From Flaccisagitta enflata (taxonomy: Eukaryota; Chaetognatha; Sagittoidea; Aphragmophora), in the NCBI GenBank assembly GCA_965153355.1, contig OZ231127.1, positions 73,656,001-73,720,000 on the forward strand: DNA of 64,000 nt, read 5' to 3'. The translations under genes and the position numbers were made by a program. Positions 38,011 through 52,204 of this stretch are shown here, one piece after another. Each line of letters opens with the position of its first letter. The stretch's first letter is position 1. Below the pieces are notes generated by a model. The model made no database searches, was not told the DNA's origin, and saw only the letters and a program-made list of their open reading frames with translations.

Positions 38011-38762
38011 TTAATTTTCTTTATGGTAGTTATTTGAATACACTTTTTTTTTTATAAGAACCTAGTTTATAAGATCATCAAGGCTTTGAATGGCCTCAAA
38101 ATTAAGAACATCTTAAGAACATACAAAGGCTTTAAATCTTGAAAAAAAATTTCTCTTAAAATAATATTTAAAGAACATGAACAAAACGCCAACACTTTAA
38201 TATAATTAAGATAAATTTTTTTAATTTCTTATATAAATATCAAGAAAATATCCTCAGCGGGGGAAGCGCCTGAAAGCTAAATTATTCCAGTGGCCTGATG
38301 TCTAAAAATGATTTTGGCCTGACTTCTAAAAAAAAAGTTTAGACATGAGGCCAATTTAGAGCTAAAAGTATTGGCATGGTTTGAAAATCTAAGTGCGCCT
38401 AACAGCTAAAAAGTAAGCGCCCAATGTCTAAAAAGAAGAAGGCATTGAGAAACAGATATGAAAAACAGATATAAAAAACAGAGATGGATCGATTGATGGA
38501 CTAAGGGAGCAATTGACAAAAAAGAGGACAAATCCTTTGATAGTCACTGGTGCACTATAAAAACACATAAAAAATCAGAAAGGGCAGTAGATGGTAGAGC
38601 ATGCACAAGCAATTGTAAATTTGAATAAAGTTAATGTGCAAATTGAATATATGATTATTTAATAATTATTGATACATTTGAGAGCTGTTGTGCGCCCGCT
38701 ATTAAGACTTGCCTGTTACAAGGTATACTAGTTGCTGTTTTTTAAAAGTTTTTGTAATTTTT

Positions 38763-38942
38763 AGTCATGTGCTATGCAACTGTATGACCCGCTATGTTGG
38801 TTGGTCTGTCGGTTTGTCCATCCGCATTAACTTTTTTTTGCTTTTATGGGCGGTTTTTACATTACTGCTCCTACCAAATTGCTTAAATAGCCTTTTTATC
38901 ACTGCCCCTGCCCTTGACTTTGGTAGCCGTGTATACCAACTT
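38763..38942. mobile_element. Degenerate H element (H9) nested in P3
   Basis: AGTCATGTGCTATGCAACT hairpin-like start at 38763, TTGGTCTGTCGG tract, GGTAGCCGTGTATACC tail. Arms are degraded, so this is an older copy. Confidence 0.65.
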
Positions 38943-38945
38943 GTA

Positions 38946-39022
38946 AAAGTAGCTTCACTAAAAGGCATAAATTTACATAGTCCCTTGCAAAGGGCTGTAG
39001 TGAAGTCCAACTGTACTGTATA
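38946..39022. mobile_element. Possible short MITE remnant
   Basis: GTAGCTTCACTA and, 50 bp on, TAGTGAAGTCCAACTGTA form an imperfect inverted repeat resembling the ends of the MITE at 52894-53113. Confidence 0.35.
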
Positions 39023-39527
39023 CATGAAGTATAAAATCAGCAAATAAAACATATGCAAAAGGATGAGACTTGATTTGTATATCATTTTAAATGTGTTTTT
39101 GGACCTTATTTGTTCCTGTTTTTCTTTCTCCTCCCCCTTTTTTTTAGAACTTGGGCAATTCACAGATAGAAATTTTAGAAGTTAGACCACTTTTTCTGAT
39201 AAAATCTGTAGAAACAAAATGCTTCCAAATTGGCTGCAAAGCTAAAAAAACATTTTAGCTCTGGGGCCAATCTGTCTGGAAAAAATTTTAGCTATTGGGC
39301 GCTTTAGCTGTGGGGAGATACACCCATGTTTAGCATTTGTTTTAATAGTGTTCAATAAAAATATATTTGATATAATCAAATAATAGTACATTATAAGGTT
39401 CCTTATAGTTTATATAATATTTCAAATTAAGAACGCTCTAAGAACACTGAAGGCTTCATTTGGCTTCGAAAATAAAAACATGAAGCCTTCGAAAAAAAAA
39501 ATGACGTTCTTATAAAAAAAAAGTGTA

Positions 39528-39700
39528 AGTCACATCAGCTTAGTCACTGTCAATCAAACAACGGTCACGCCATTTGAGTTGCTGCCATTAGATGAACAGT
39601 CACACCAACTTTGGTGCTGACATTTGCACAGCAGTCACAGCTTGGTCGCTGTGAATCGAACAACGCTGAATTGCTGCTGTTGAATCAACAGTTACAAGAC
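39528..39700. repeat. 36-bp minisatellite, right part
   Basis: About four to five diverged units (CACCAACTTTGGTGCTGACA type) in the same orientation as 37825-38010. Confidence 0.7.
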
Positions 39701-40640
39701 ATTTTTACGTAATTTCAATCGACCCACTGGATGGTTTACTGAGTTTAACTTCGTTTGACAAAGAAGAAATTGTCCAGGTCAACCACCTGAATTCTCTTTT
39801 TTTTTCGACCAAGACATAATGGTTCAGGCACCGGGTTGACAAGATTTGTCCAAGGCCCTGATACTGGTCTTCTTTTATCATAATTCCAGCCCCCTCCACT
39901 TTTCTATTAGGACTAAGTCCTCCTCTTTTTAATCATGACCTTGGGATCCCCCATTTTTATCTCGACCTCACGAGAACCCTCACTATTCTCTTTCCAACCA
40001 ACATGACCTTTGGAACCCCCACTTTTTATCTCGACCCCGAGAGAACCCTCACTTCTCCGTTTCCAACCAAGATGTCTGCGGGAATCACGAGATTTTTTGC
40101 GACCCTTTTAAGCCCGATTTCTTGAAAAAGTGAAAGTTCTCGTTGGATCTCCATTTTTAAATCTTCTGAACTTTTTGACCCTTTCTTCTCTCAATTTTCT
40201 CGCTTCTGCTTTTCTCTCTTTTTCCCCATCTCACTCTTTCCTTTTCTTCGACCTCTGCTTCCTTCTCTTCTCCTTGCTATCTCTTTCCTTTTCTCCTTCC
40301 TCTCCATCTCTTTTCTTGTCCCCTCCTCGCAAGCGGCAAAGAGCATTTCTATTTGTCTTTATACACACGAGAAGCGAAGCAGTACAATAATTGATTATGA
40401 CCGCAGTTAACAGACATAAATGGTAAACCAAAATACAATTCATTGAAAGTAATAAACGATTAGCAGTATTTTAATCCGTCCTTTTCTAACCTCCGATCAA
40501 TTTTTGGGCACTCTCCATTGTTTTGTACACCGACCCTAACAGCTGCATGTTCAATTCGTTCATATTTACATTCTAACTGTGTGAGCAGTGTCGTGAGTTA
40601 AGTAAACGATCTGAACGTCGGAATGTCTGAACGTCTGAAC
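39700..40640. other. C/T-rich unique DNA, no gene
   Basis: Includes a diverged direct repeat near 39925-40070 (CATGACCTTGGGATCCCC and CATGACCTTTGGAACCCC, each followed by TTTTTATCTCGACC). No coding exon recognised. Confidence 0.5.
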
Positions 40641-40671
40641 GTCTGAAAGTGTGTCTGTGTCTTGGTCACTC

Positions 40672-40813
<142 letters not shown>

Positions 40814-41074
40814 CTTTTTTTCTGCGTTTTCTTCACCACCATTTTCCATCAGACCATGTCAAGCAGCCATCAGCTTGATGGACCATGTCGCTGCGAACTA
40901 GTCGCCCGCTTTCTGTTTGCTACCTGAGACATGTTTTTAACATTCCTAAGTCCAAACCCATCCGCAAAAAGAGCGATATTTGTATTCAATGGCCAAATTT
41001 ATGTTCTACCGCATTTCCAGAAGTTAACAGATTGAATAAACAAGATAGTCGGACATCGAATGAATCCATCCATT

Positions 41075-41077
41075 CAT

Positions 41078-41176
<99 letters not shown>

Positions 41177-41235
41177 CAATCCATTAATCCATTAATCCAG
41201 CAATATCAACTGATCCATCATAAAATCTATCAACA

Positions 41236-41301
<66 letters not shown>

Positions 41302-41305
41302 CAAG
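41075..41305. repeat. (CAAT)n tetranucleotide arrays
   Basis: CAAT units at 41082-41175 and 41237-41300 with a short unique gap. Confidence 0.95.
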
Positions 41306-41502
41306 TAGGCAAAAACACAACCAATCAACTGACAACCAATCAATCCATTTATGAATCTGATTAAGAGAGAAAACATTCTAACTTTTTTTTACATTATAGC
41401 TTCTATTTTTTCTAAGATTCTATTCGAAAGTATGAGAGATGGGTAGGAAGCTACAGTAAGACCGAGACCAAAAGTTCATTGTCACTGATCTCTTGCTGTC
41501 CA

Positions 41503-41594
<92 letters not shown>

Positions 41595-41623
41595 TTCTTT
41601 TAATCCCAATGGGGTAGGGGTGG

Positions 41624-41666
<43 letters not shown>

Positions 41667-41823
41667 AAAAAAGTGAAGAAGGAAAGAGAAAAAAAAGTGA
41701 AAAAAAAGGCAGCGTCAAAAAAGCTTTGCGGCGCGTCATCGTTGATCCAAGGCTGCTGCTGACGACGAGACCGCTTTCGCTGCCGCTGCTGACACGAAAT
41801 GATATGAATATTCATGAGTTCAA

Positions 41824-41856
<33 letters not shown>
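41503..41856. repeat. (TC)n facing (GA)n runs
   Basis: (TC)n at 41505-41590, then (GA)n at 41628-41663 and 41826-41854. Confidence 0.95.
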
Positions 41857-41858
<2 letters not shown>

Positions 41859-42269
41859 AAAATTAGGAGGAACAATTTTTTTTTCTTTCTGCCTCGAAGA
41901 AAAGCCAGAGTCTGTGACTTGCGCGCAAAAACTGTTTTCACAAATATTTAAAATGGAAGAAATGTGACATGTTGCTTCCAACAGCGCGATGAAGGCTAAG
42001 AAAGAAAGGGTGGGTTTTTTGATTTTAAGGGAATGAGAGTGAAGGATCAGGAAGGGAGGGAAAGAAAGCAGGAATTAGAGGGAGGAAAAGAGAAAGAAAA
42101 TAGAAATAAATGGAAGGGAAAGGAAGGAGAGAAAGAAAAAATGTAAGGAGGAAAAAAGTAGGAGAGAAATCAGTGAGAAAGACAGGAAAAAGAGAGGCTG
42201 AGATATACGGCAAGATCGGAGTCCGAATTGAACAGAGAGACCAAGATGGACAGACCGACGGTTTGAGAT

Positions 42270-42350
42270 AACTTGAAGGGAAGAAGAAAGAGGAAAGAAA
42301 GAAAAAAAGACAGGAGGAACGAAAGAAAGAAAGAACAAAAGAAAGGAAAA

Positions 42351-42422
<72 letters not shown>

Positions 42423-42606
42423 AAACAAAAAAGAAAGCAAGATAGAAAGTTAGTAAGATGGAAGAAAGAAAGAAAGAAAGGAAGAAAGAAAGAGAAGAAG
42501 AAAAGAAGAAAGAAAGAAAGAAAGAAAGAAGAAAGAAAGAGACTAGAAAAGAAAAGAAAGAAAGAAAGAAAGAAGAAAGAACAAAAAGGAAAAGAAAAGA
42601 AAAGAA

Positions 42607-42659
<53 letters not shown>

Positions 42660-42727
42660 AAAAAAAGAAAAAAAAGAAGCCAGATAGAAAGTTAGTAAGA
42701 TGGAAGAAAGAAAGAAAGAAAGAAAAA

Positions 42728-42815
<88 letters not shown>

Positions 42816-42895
42816 GAGAAAGAAAGAAAGAAAAAGAGACAGAAAGAAAAAGAGACAGAAAGAAAGAAAGAAAGAAAAAGAAAGAGAGATTGGTT
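42270..42895. repeat. (GAAA)n polypurine array
   Basis: Nearly 600 bp of GAAA units with GAAG and AAAA variants, including a duplicated segment: GATAGAAAGTTAGTAAGATG occurs near 42442 and 42682, about 240 bp apart. Confidence 0.95.
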
Positions 42896-42975
42896 TAGGG
42901 CCCATGTCTCGCCATCCAAACTTTCTCTATCTGCGCACGTAATGAGTGGATTTATGCGCGTCTTCTTAATTCCTA

Positions 42976-42976
42976 T

Positions 42977-43067
<91 letters not shown>

Positions 43068-43092
43068 TTCTTTCTTTCTTTCTTTCTTTCTT
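42976..43092. repeat. (TTTC)n-(TGTC)n-(TTTC)n
   Basis: A TTTC array with a central TGTC block. It is complementary to the GAAA array that ends 80 bp earlier. Confidence 0.95.
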
Positions 43093-43096
43093 TTTT

Positions 43097-43232
43097 AGGT
43101 GCGACAAAGCACCTCTATAACTGGCTGTGACCGTTGGTTGGTTGGTCGGTTGGTCAGTTAGTCGGTCGGTTGGTCGGGTAACGCATTCGTTCGACAATCC
43201 ACGCGTCGCACCTTATTAGCCTACTTGGCCTT
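43097..43232. mobile_element. Hairpin-end element H10 (family H)
   Basis: Starts after six T: AGGTGC-GACAAA-GCACCT (43097-43114), GGTTGGTCGGTTGG tract, distal arm GTCGCACCT (43205-43213), exact complement of AGGTGCGAC (9/9). The tail is a diverged CTACTTGGCCTTG. Confidence 0.85.
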
Positions 43233-43539
43233 GATAGCAACAACAACATAGGTTCTTTCTTCTTTCTTTCCTTCCGTCTTTCTTTCTTGCTGTTTCTTTG
43301 CTGCTGCAACCTTTGCTCTTTGCTGCTTTGCCATCACTCGTTTAATCACGGACACACAAGATTCATTTGTCTTCTTTCCTTTCCTTTTTTTTTCATTCTC
43401 TCTGTTCACCCATTCTTCTTTTTCTTTTCCCACTTTTTTTCTTGATTCTTTTATATTTCTATCCTTATCTTACTGTCTTTGTTTCTGTCTAATTTTCTTT
43501 CATTTTCTTCTTATTCAATTTCTTTTCTTTTCATTTCTT

Positions 43540-43547
43540 TCTTTCAT

Positions 43548-43619
<72 letters not shown>

Positions 43620-43622
43620 TTT
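43540..43622. repeat. (TTTC)n array
   Basis: About 80 bp of TTTC units. Confidence 0.95.
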
Positions 43623-44211
43623 CCTTCTCTATATACCCTGCCAGGTCTGTCGTTCGGTCCTTCTGTGGTCCTTCAGTTTCTCTTGATAATCACTGACATT
43701 GATCGGGATGTCTACACAGCTATACATTATATGAAGTCGTAGACAGAGACCAAGTCGGAAAGAAGGACAGTCAAAAGTACAGATCATAAACAGACGAACG
43801 CAGAGACACTCAAAAACAGAGGAAAGGAAGAAAGATAGTCAATAGTACAGACTATAAACGGACAAACACAGAGACACTCACAAACAGAGAAAAGGAAAAG
43901 AGATTGCTCTTCCAAAAAAAGGGAGGAAATTTGTGATGATTCATTAAGAGTGGAGAAATCGTCATTAAATGCCGTCTGGGACCGTTAAAGACCCACTAAA
44001 CCCGAAAATCAAAGCCAAAAACCCGAAAAAAACTAAATAGGAAGCGGAATCACAAAAAAAAGGGAAGAAAAGAAGGATAAAAAGAGAGAGAAGGAAAGAA
44101 GAAAAAATGAAATAGAGAAAGAGAGAGAGAGAGAGAGAGAGACAGAGACAGAGGATGAGAAGAAAGAAACTTTCTTCAAAAATTCAGATGGTTCGTGAAA
44201 GACGGTTCCAT

Positions 44212-44291
44212 CAACAACCGCCGCCGCCATCGCCGCCACCGCCGCCGCCGCCGCCACCGCCGCCGCCGCCGACGCCGCCGCCGCCGCCACC

Positions 44292-44339
<48 letters not shown>

Positions 44340-44463
44340 ACGCTGTGTTAACGTCGATGAGCGCCCGTCAGACCGACAAACCGACACACCCAACGACCGG
44401 CAGGTTGAAGGCATGAAAACCGTTTTGGTGCGAAGAAGCAGGTGTTGACGTTTTCGTATCGTT

Positions 44464-44521
<58 letters not shown>

Positions 44522-44947
44522 TCATCATTATTAATGTTATTATTATTTATTTATTGTTATTTATTGTTATTTATTTATTTATTTATTTATTATTATTATT
44601 ATTGTTATTTATTTATTTGTTATTTATTGTTGTTGTTGTGGTTGTTATTTATTTGTTATTGTTGTTGTTTTTGTCGTTATTGTTATTAATTATTGTTGGT
44701 GTTGTTATTGATATAAATCGTCGTCGTCGTCTGTCCCGTGTCGTTATGGTTAATAGTTGTAAATTGTAGTTTGTGGTTGTCAGATTTGTGGTTGTGGTTG
44801 TGGTTGTAGTTGTGGTTGTTATTGTGGTTGCTGTTATTGTTATTTGTTGTTGTTGTTGTTGTTATTTATTGTTGTTGTTATTATTTATTGTTGTTGTTGT
44901 TGTTGTTGTTGTTGTGGTTGTGGTTGTGGTTGTGGTTGTTGTTGTTA

Positions 44948-45022
<75 letters not shown>

Positions 45023-45027
45023 TTGTT

Positions 45028-45108
<81 letters not shown>

Positions 45109-45112
45109 GATT
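44212..45112. repeat. Cluster of four triplet-repeat classes
   Basis: (CCG)n of about 130 bp at 44212-44342, unique 44343-44460, (GTC)n of about 21 units at 44461-44524, ATT/ATTT units to about 44700, and TTG/GTC units at 44770-45111. Open frames on both strands (poly-Arg, poly-Pro, poly-Ser, poly-Val, poly-Thr) come from the triplet period. No start, splice site or unique coding stretch supports a gene. Confidence 0.9.
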
Positions 45113-45726
45113 GCACATTTGTTTTAACGTACAAACTTGCAGTGAAGCGAGGGTATGATCGCTTTTTCCTTAAACAGGATTACTTTTTTTAGCATAGACC
45201 TCACATTTTAGAATTTTCCACTGAAGCCAGGAAACTTTTGAATATTCAGGTTTAGACCGACCCTCCAATCAATCACAACAGGGACTTAAAAAGTAAGGAT
45301 TAAAAGAAAGAATTTGCCTAATGAAGGAAATTAGCATCCGAAAAACCGAAGAATATTAGAAAACTAAAAGAGATTGGAGAGAAAGAGTAGCAGAACAAGG
45401 CACTGACATGTCCAAAAGATGCGTCCTCTTCAGGTTTGATACAATTTTGACAGCTTAGAGATGGAAAAATGAGGAGAATAATGTAAATAATATGTAGAAA
45501 GAAAAACATATCACCAACCCATGGATCTACCAATAATCAAACCTACCGACAAAGTGTCCTCTTTAAGAAGTGTGAGAATGCATCTATAAAAACTAGGGGC
45601 AAAAAGAAAAAAAAGAGAGAGAGTGAGAGAGAGAGAGAGAGAAAAGCAGTAAAAGGAGAATAAATTCGGCGTCGTCATTGTTTTGCATACAAAACAGAAA
45701 AAATTGCTAATTTGGCGAGGGAGAGG

Positions 45727-45767
<41 letters not shown>

Positions 45768-46200
45768 AAACGACTTATGGCGCGCCAAATCCTGCAGTTG
45801 CAGTGATACTCAGAAGGGCACAAAAGGGTAAGAACAAAAATTGGGAATGTGGCATCAAGAGGCCACAATTTTAATTACCAATTGGAGTGTTTAAAGCAGT
45901 GGAATTAGCTGAAGCAACTAACCGTCGCGATGATCAACCTGACCCTCTGACTGCTAATAATGCCATGACATACAAGACATACAACCATCGATGATCAAAA
46001 ATCTGTTCCTTAATAACGAATAAATCAATTCATATGAAAAAAAAAACAACACATTTTGACAAAATCACCATATCCACATTTGTTTTTGCCATATGCCACA
46101 AACTTTGGTTTAGTTTTGACTTTTTGCCCGCCTCTGAGGGTGGCAGGAAGGAATGGCCCCAAAGGGAAAGGGAATATCAAGAGAAGAAGGAGAAAAAATG
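45112..46200. other. Unique DNA with short (GA)n runs, no gene
   Basis: (GA)n at about 45620-45642 and 45731-45765. No open frame with domain or splice support. Confidence 0.5.
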
Positions 46201-46204
46201 ATGA

Positions 46205-46495
46205 CGAAAGAAATAAAGAAGAAGATGAAAGAAGAAGAAGAAGAAGAAGAAGAAGAAGAAGAAGAAGAAGAAGAAGAAGAAGAAGAGAGAAGAAGCGAAC
46301 GACTTGGCGACGACAGAAGACAGAAGAAGAAGAAGAAGAAGAAGAAGAGAAGAAGGGAACGATGACGACGACGACGATGACGACGACGACGGCGGCGACG
46401 AAGAAGAAGAGAAAAGGAAGAAGAAGGGGGAAGAAGAAGAAGAAGAAGAAGAAGAAGAAGAACAGAACGAAGTCGAAGAAGAAGATGAAGAACGA
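46205..46495. repeat. (GAA)n and (GAC)n triplet arrays
   Basis: (GAA)n of about 20 units at 46225-46285, more GAA at 46325-46350, GACGAC units at 46360-46400, and GAA again to about 46490. Confidence 0.9.
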
Positions 46496-46502
46496 AGGAA
46501 GG

Positions 46503-47238
46503 AACAGGTCGCCCAAGGGCAATATGTGGTCAGCGATACCCGTTGCCCTGCTTTGAGTTATTGTGAATTGGAGTGAGGGGAAGCAGGGCAGCGGCCCCGA
46601 AGGGGACGAAGTCCTGTAGAACACAGGGGGACTTTCGTTCGTCCTACCTGAAGAAGTAAATGAGATGCTTTAGAGGGCAGACTGAAGGCATTCAAGAGCC
46701 TAAACTGAGGTCTTAGAAGGCTCAAATAAGGCCTGAAAATGCCAATTGGAAGCTTGAGAGGGCTGACTTGAGGCTTGAAAGGACTGAGGACTGATCTGAA
46801 GCCTGAGAGCAACAAATTGAGGTTTAGATGGCTGATTTGAGGCCTGAGAGGCCAAATTTGAGGCCTGAGAGGCCAAAGTTGAGGCCTGAGAGGCCAAATT
46901 TGAGGCCTGAGAGGCCAGATTTGATGCCTGGGAGGCCAGATTCGAGGCCTGAGAGGCCAGGTTTGGCCTGAGAGGATTTGAGGCCTGAGAGGCTAGATTT
47001 GAGGCCTGAGAGGCTGGATTTGGGGCCTGAGAGACTGGATTTGAAGCCTGAGAGGCTAGATTTGAGGCCTGAGAGGCTGGATTTGGGGACTGAGGGGCTG
47101 GATTTGAGGCCTGAGAGGCTAGATTTGAGGCCTGAGGGGCCTGATAAAGGGGGGGGGACGGACGAACGAACAAATGAACGGACAAACGAAAGTCCCCCTT
47201 TGTTCTACAGGACTTCGTCCCCTTCGGGGCCGCTGCCC
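46503..47238. mobile_element. Foldback minisatellite element F4
   Basis: The most complete copy. Head from AACAGGTCGCCCAAGGG at 46503, left arm from GGGCAGCGGCCCCGAAGGGG at 46586, 21-bp minisatellite (GGCCTGAGAGGCCAAATTTG type) at about 46830-47130, GACGGACGAACG tract, and a right arm ending GGGGCCGCTGCCC at 47238. The arms match over about 55 bp. Confidence 0.9.
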
Positions 47239-47779
47239 AAAAACGAAGGAAGAAGGAAGAAGAAGGGGAATAAGATGAGGAGGGAAGAGAGGACAGGAAG
47301 GAGAAGGAGGAGGAGCGAAAGGTTCACCCATGTTTTCAAGTTTTTAGGAAGTGTTATGCCAACAATTGGGAATTCTAAACGCCGAAATGAAATCCCCGGG
47401 CAAACGAAGAGGAGGACGAAGAGGAAGGGGTGGAGGAAAGGGGATGCGGGGGTACAAGGCCGAACAATAAAGATAATAAAGATTCCTTCACTGTGAGTTC
47501 ACCATGCTCAGTGAGCAATGCTCACAATAGCCAAGCTTCTTCATCGCGTGCAGTTCCATGGGACCCAAATCTGACAGTCTCACAACCCTCCAAAATGCAC
47601 TTTAACCCCATACGCTTCCATCTCATCTAGCTCCACACCGGTCTAAACACTCCCTCTTGAGAGCTGCCCTACCCCCCATTCATCCCTCTTTGGAAGCCGC
47701 TCGCATACATGAACGCTCACGACTCTAGCCCAGACTGAACACATCTAGAACACACCTAGCTCCTCGTATGCTCCCCCCC

Positions 47780-47952
47780 CCCCTTGCATCGCCCACCCAT
47801 CCCCGATCATTTGATCCTAATCGGTAACCTTACCCCCTCCTCACCAGCATCGCCCACCCATCCCCGACCATTAGATCCTAATCGGTAACCCCCCTCCCCT
47901 ACCAGCAGCGCCCAGCCAACCCCGGCCATTTGCTCCTAATCGGTAGCCGGTC
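47780..47952. repeat. About 60-bp tandem repeat, three units
   Basis: Units share CATCGCCCACCCATCCCCGA and TCCTAATCGGTAACC. The third unit is the most diverged. Confidence 0.85.
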
Positions 47953-48067
47953 TGTTCAAATCGCGAATTTCGTTTACGAGTCTCCAAAATTCATTTGGCA
48001 GCTCTTAATTTCGCCCGAGTCACACCTGAGAATTTCGAGCTTTGTGGTACGCTAACTCATGTAGAAA

Positions 48068-48221
48068 ACAAGGCCGGATACACGGTACCCTAGTCGCGGA
48101 CGGTTGGGAAAGTGCGCTCATACAAAATCCGCTCACAGTCCAATGTGACGCATGGACTAACGGGTGAACGGACTTACGGACGAACAAAGAGACCAGGGTC
48201 TGTGGTGGAGTGTCCGCGACT
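48068..48221. mobile_element. Hairpin-end element H11, minus orientation
   Basis: Begins CAAGGCCGGATACACGG, distal arm AGTCGCGGAC (48092-48101), GGACTTACGGACGAAC tract, and ends GTCCGCGACT (48212-48221), an exact complement (10/10), followed by an A-run. The near hairpin partner is degraded. Confidence 0.85.
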
Positions 48222-48442
48222 AAAATGGTTTCAATTTGAAGGAGATAACCGAGATGAAGGTTCAGCTATATGACTTGTGTGTATTGGAATCGTGAGAGAT
48301 GAGGGAAAGCAGGTAAAGTAGAAAAGGGAATACTAAACCAACCTTTGTACATGAATGTGGACAACACTGTAATGCACCCACGCTTGTACTGTAACGCTCA
48401 AGTAGAATAACAGATTTCAAAAGGGGTGGGATGTTAAAAAAA

Positions 48443-48739
48443 CAGGCCTGTATATTCTTGAGTTTCCCCCCCCCCCCGGTGGGGGGGGGGAATCAAAGGG
48501 TTTGGAGATAGGGAAGGAAATCAAAGGGGGGAAAAAGAGAAAAAAAGGAAATTTGGGGAAAAAATAACTTTCTACAGTACTAAATCATAAAACTCAATAA
48601 GTAAAACACAATTTAACACTATTTAAACCTTAATCACATAGTTTTATTGCTATAGGGGGAAGAAAATCATGGATATAAAACGAGACGCGACGCGTCGCGG
48701 GGAGGAAAATCAAAACCCACTCAAGAATATACACCCCTG
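48443..48739. mobile_element. hAT-like MITE with C/G homopolymer palindrome
   Basis: A 297-bp element with ends CAGGCCTGTATATTCTTGAG and, complemented, CAGGGGTGTATATTCTTGAG (18/20). TAAAAAAA flanks both sides (48435-48442 and 48740-48747), consistent with an 8-bp hAT duplication, though low complexity weakens this. Just inside the left end, 12 C, GGT and 10 G (48466-48490) form a palindrome. Confidence 0.75.
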
Positions 48740-48749
48740 TAAAAAAAAC

Positions 48750-50346
<1,597 letters not shown>

Positions 50347-50649
50347 GTCTTCCTGTCGTTCTCTCGCGGAATCGACATATCCCGAATTGAAAGCCAAAAG
50401 GTTATCGGATCCCGCCTCTGAATTTGAATTTAAAACCGGGTCTTGCGGGGCCACCAAGTTTGGGTGATGTAATGGGTTAGGTTGGTGATAGAAATGGCGC
50501 GGTGGGTGATGGAAAGGGTGCGAGGGGTAACGGTGGGTGATTCGTTGGGGATAGATAGGTATATGCGGGTGATACTAGGGTGTTGTGATCGCTTGAGGCG
50601 ACTAAGTTTGGGTTATGGTAAAGTTGGGGCTGAGAGGGTGTAGAGGGAG

Positions 50650-51310
50650 ACATATATAGAAAACACAGTACGATAGAAAGGACAAGGAGAGAGAGAAAAG
50701 AAAATTGAAGGGGTGAAAATGGTACAGAAAAGAGAAAAAAGAAGTAAAGGGAAAGAATGAGAGAGGTAAAAAAGAGAAGGAAAGAAAGAAAATAAAGGGC
50801 AAGAAGAATGAGAAGGATAGAAAAAGAAGGAAGGAGATGGAAAGAGAAGGAAGAAAGTGGCCCGAAGGCCTGAAGAAGCGGTTAAAACCTGTGCCGCTTG
50901 CACGACTTTCCTTCGAATCGGGACCCGCACATAATTCCTCAAATGAGAGAGAGAGAGAGAGAGAGACATAGAAACAGAAAGACAGAGAGAGACAGAGAGA
51001 CAGAGATACACAGTCCGAGAGAAACCAATCAACATGAAGATACCGCGCCGAGGGACAGAGAGAGAGATAGAAAGAGACAGAGAGACACAAAGACAAGGAG
51101 ATACAGAGACAAAGATTCAAAGAGAAATAAAAAAAAAGAGGAAGAGAAAGAGGAAAAGAAAAAGAAAGAGAGTAACAGAAAAGAGAGAAAGAGAAAAAAA
51201 AGACAGAAAAAAAAGACCCAGCGAGAAAAGTAAAGAGATTTTTAGGCCGGAAAAAGTTCAAACTCACATTGAATTTCTTAAAGCGATAACCCGAAGGAAA
51301 AAGGGTTGAA
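50650..51310. repeat. Purine-rich, GAGA-rich block
   Basis: Irregular GAGAGA, GAAAGA and ACAGAG units. Long open frames on both strands follow composition. Confidence 0.75.
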
Positions 51311-51491
51311 GGGTGAGAGAGACGATTTTTAGAAAGCAGGTCGACGTTGAGGCCGCTTCCAAAACCAAAACCACTCCCATGGGGACACAACCAAGAAATA
51401 TTTGTGTGTTTGTTGTTTGTGTTTTTCTCTCTCTCTACTATCTCGCTTCTAGAATATTCTATGGGTCTGTCCGTGCTGTATCTGAAGAATT

Positions 51492-51524
<33 letters not shown>

Positions 51525-52204
51525 AAAGTAACCCAATGAAACAGAGACAATAACAGTGACAGACATTGAGACAGACAGACAGACAGACAGACAAACAAAC
51601 AATGAAATGAAGAAAAACACCGAAGTTATAAGCATAATCCGAAGGAAAGAACAAAAAGCAACAAGACATAAATGTACAGACACTCCAAGGGAAAACTAGC
51701 AAAAGGAAAAAACCCTTGGAAGAAGCGACTTTTTTGATCTCTGAATTGTCGAATTGAGATTGAGAGATAGGAAAGAAGATAGAAATAAAATTGAAAGCAG
51801 GAGAGGCGAGAAAATTGGATAAGCAGACAAAGCAGTAATGCCAAACCCAAGAGGCAAAAACCAAAACGAAAGCTTAGTTCAGACTGTGGCAGGTCGCAAA
51901 CTTCAAAGGCAATATACAACCAAGACGCAGGAAAAAAAAACGGCTTACAAAACTGTTCATGGCAGTACTATCATCCAGCCGAATTCAAGTGGCTACAAAT
52001 CTATAGTTATAACACACAGAGAAAGAATTTAAACCTAGCGCTTTTTAAGCATCATTTGATGCATTTCAAATGAGCATGTTTATGAACGCACAAACGGTCA
52101 CATAGGAAAGCGACAGTATGAAATAATTCGCAACAACCTATGCTAAGGGAAAACGAATGAAAAGCAATAGAAGAAAAGGAAAAGATGTCGAGAGAAAGAA
52201 TAAA

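Larger units (their letters stand above)
38041..39525. mobile_element. Inverted-repeat element P3 (1.49 kb) with TA flanks
   Basis: Ends read CAC, nine or ten T, ATAAGAAC on both sides, flanked by TA (38039-38040 and 39526-39527). Subterminal arms to about 38420 and from about 39165 are imperfect inverted copies (AGCTAAA and GCGCC landmarks). The middle holds a degenerate H element. It separates two parts of one 36-bp minisatellite, so it probably inserted into that array. No transposase frame is seen. Confidence 0.75.

Noticed and set aside
38763-38942. H elements as tRNA-derived SINEs
   Set aside because: No A and B box-like internal promoter or tRNA-like head could be recognised.
42273-42898. 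Lys/Glu/Arg-rich frames over (GAAA)n arrays, here and at 22113, 31683, 54061 and 58736
   Set aside because: Frames follow the repeat period and end when it ends.
44211-44528. Poly-Thr/poly-Arg minus-strand frame over the CCG/GTC triplet block
   Set aside because: All frames of a triplet repeat stay open; the unique part between the repeats resembles no protein.
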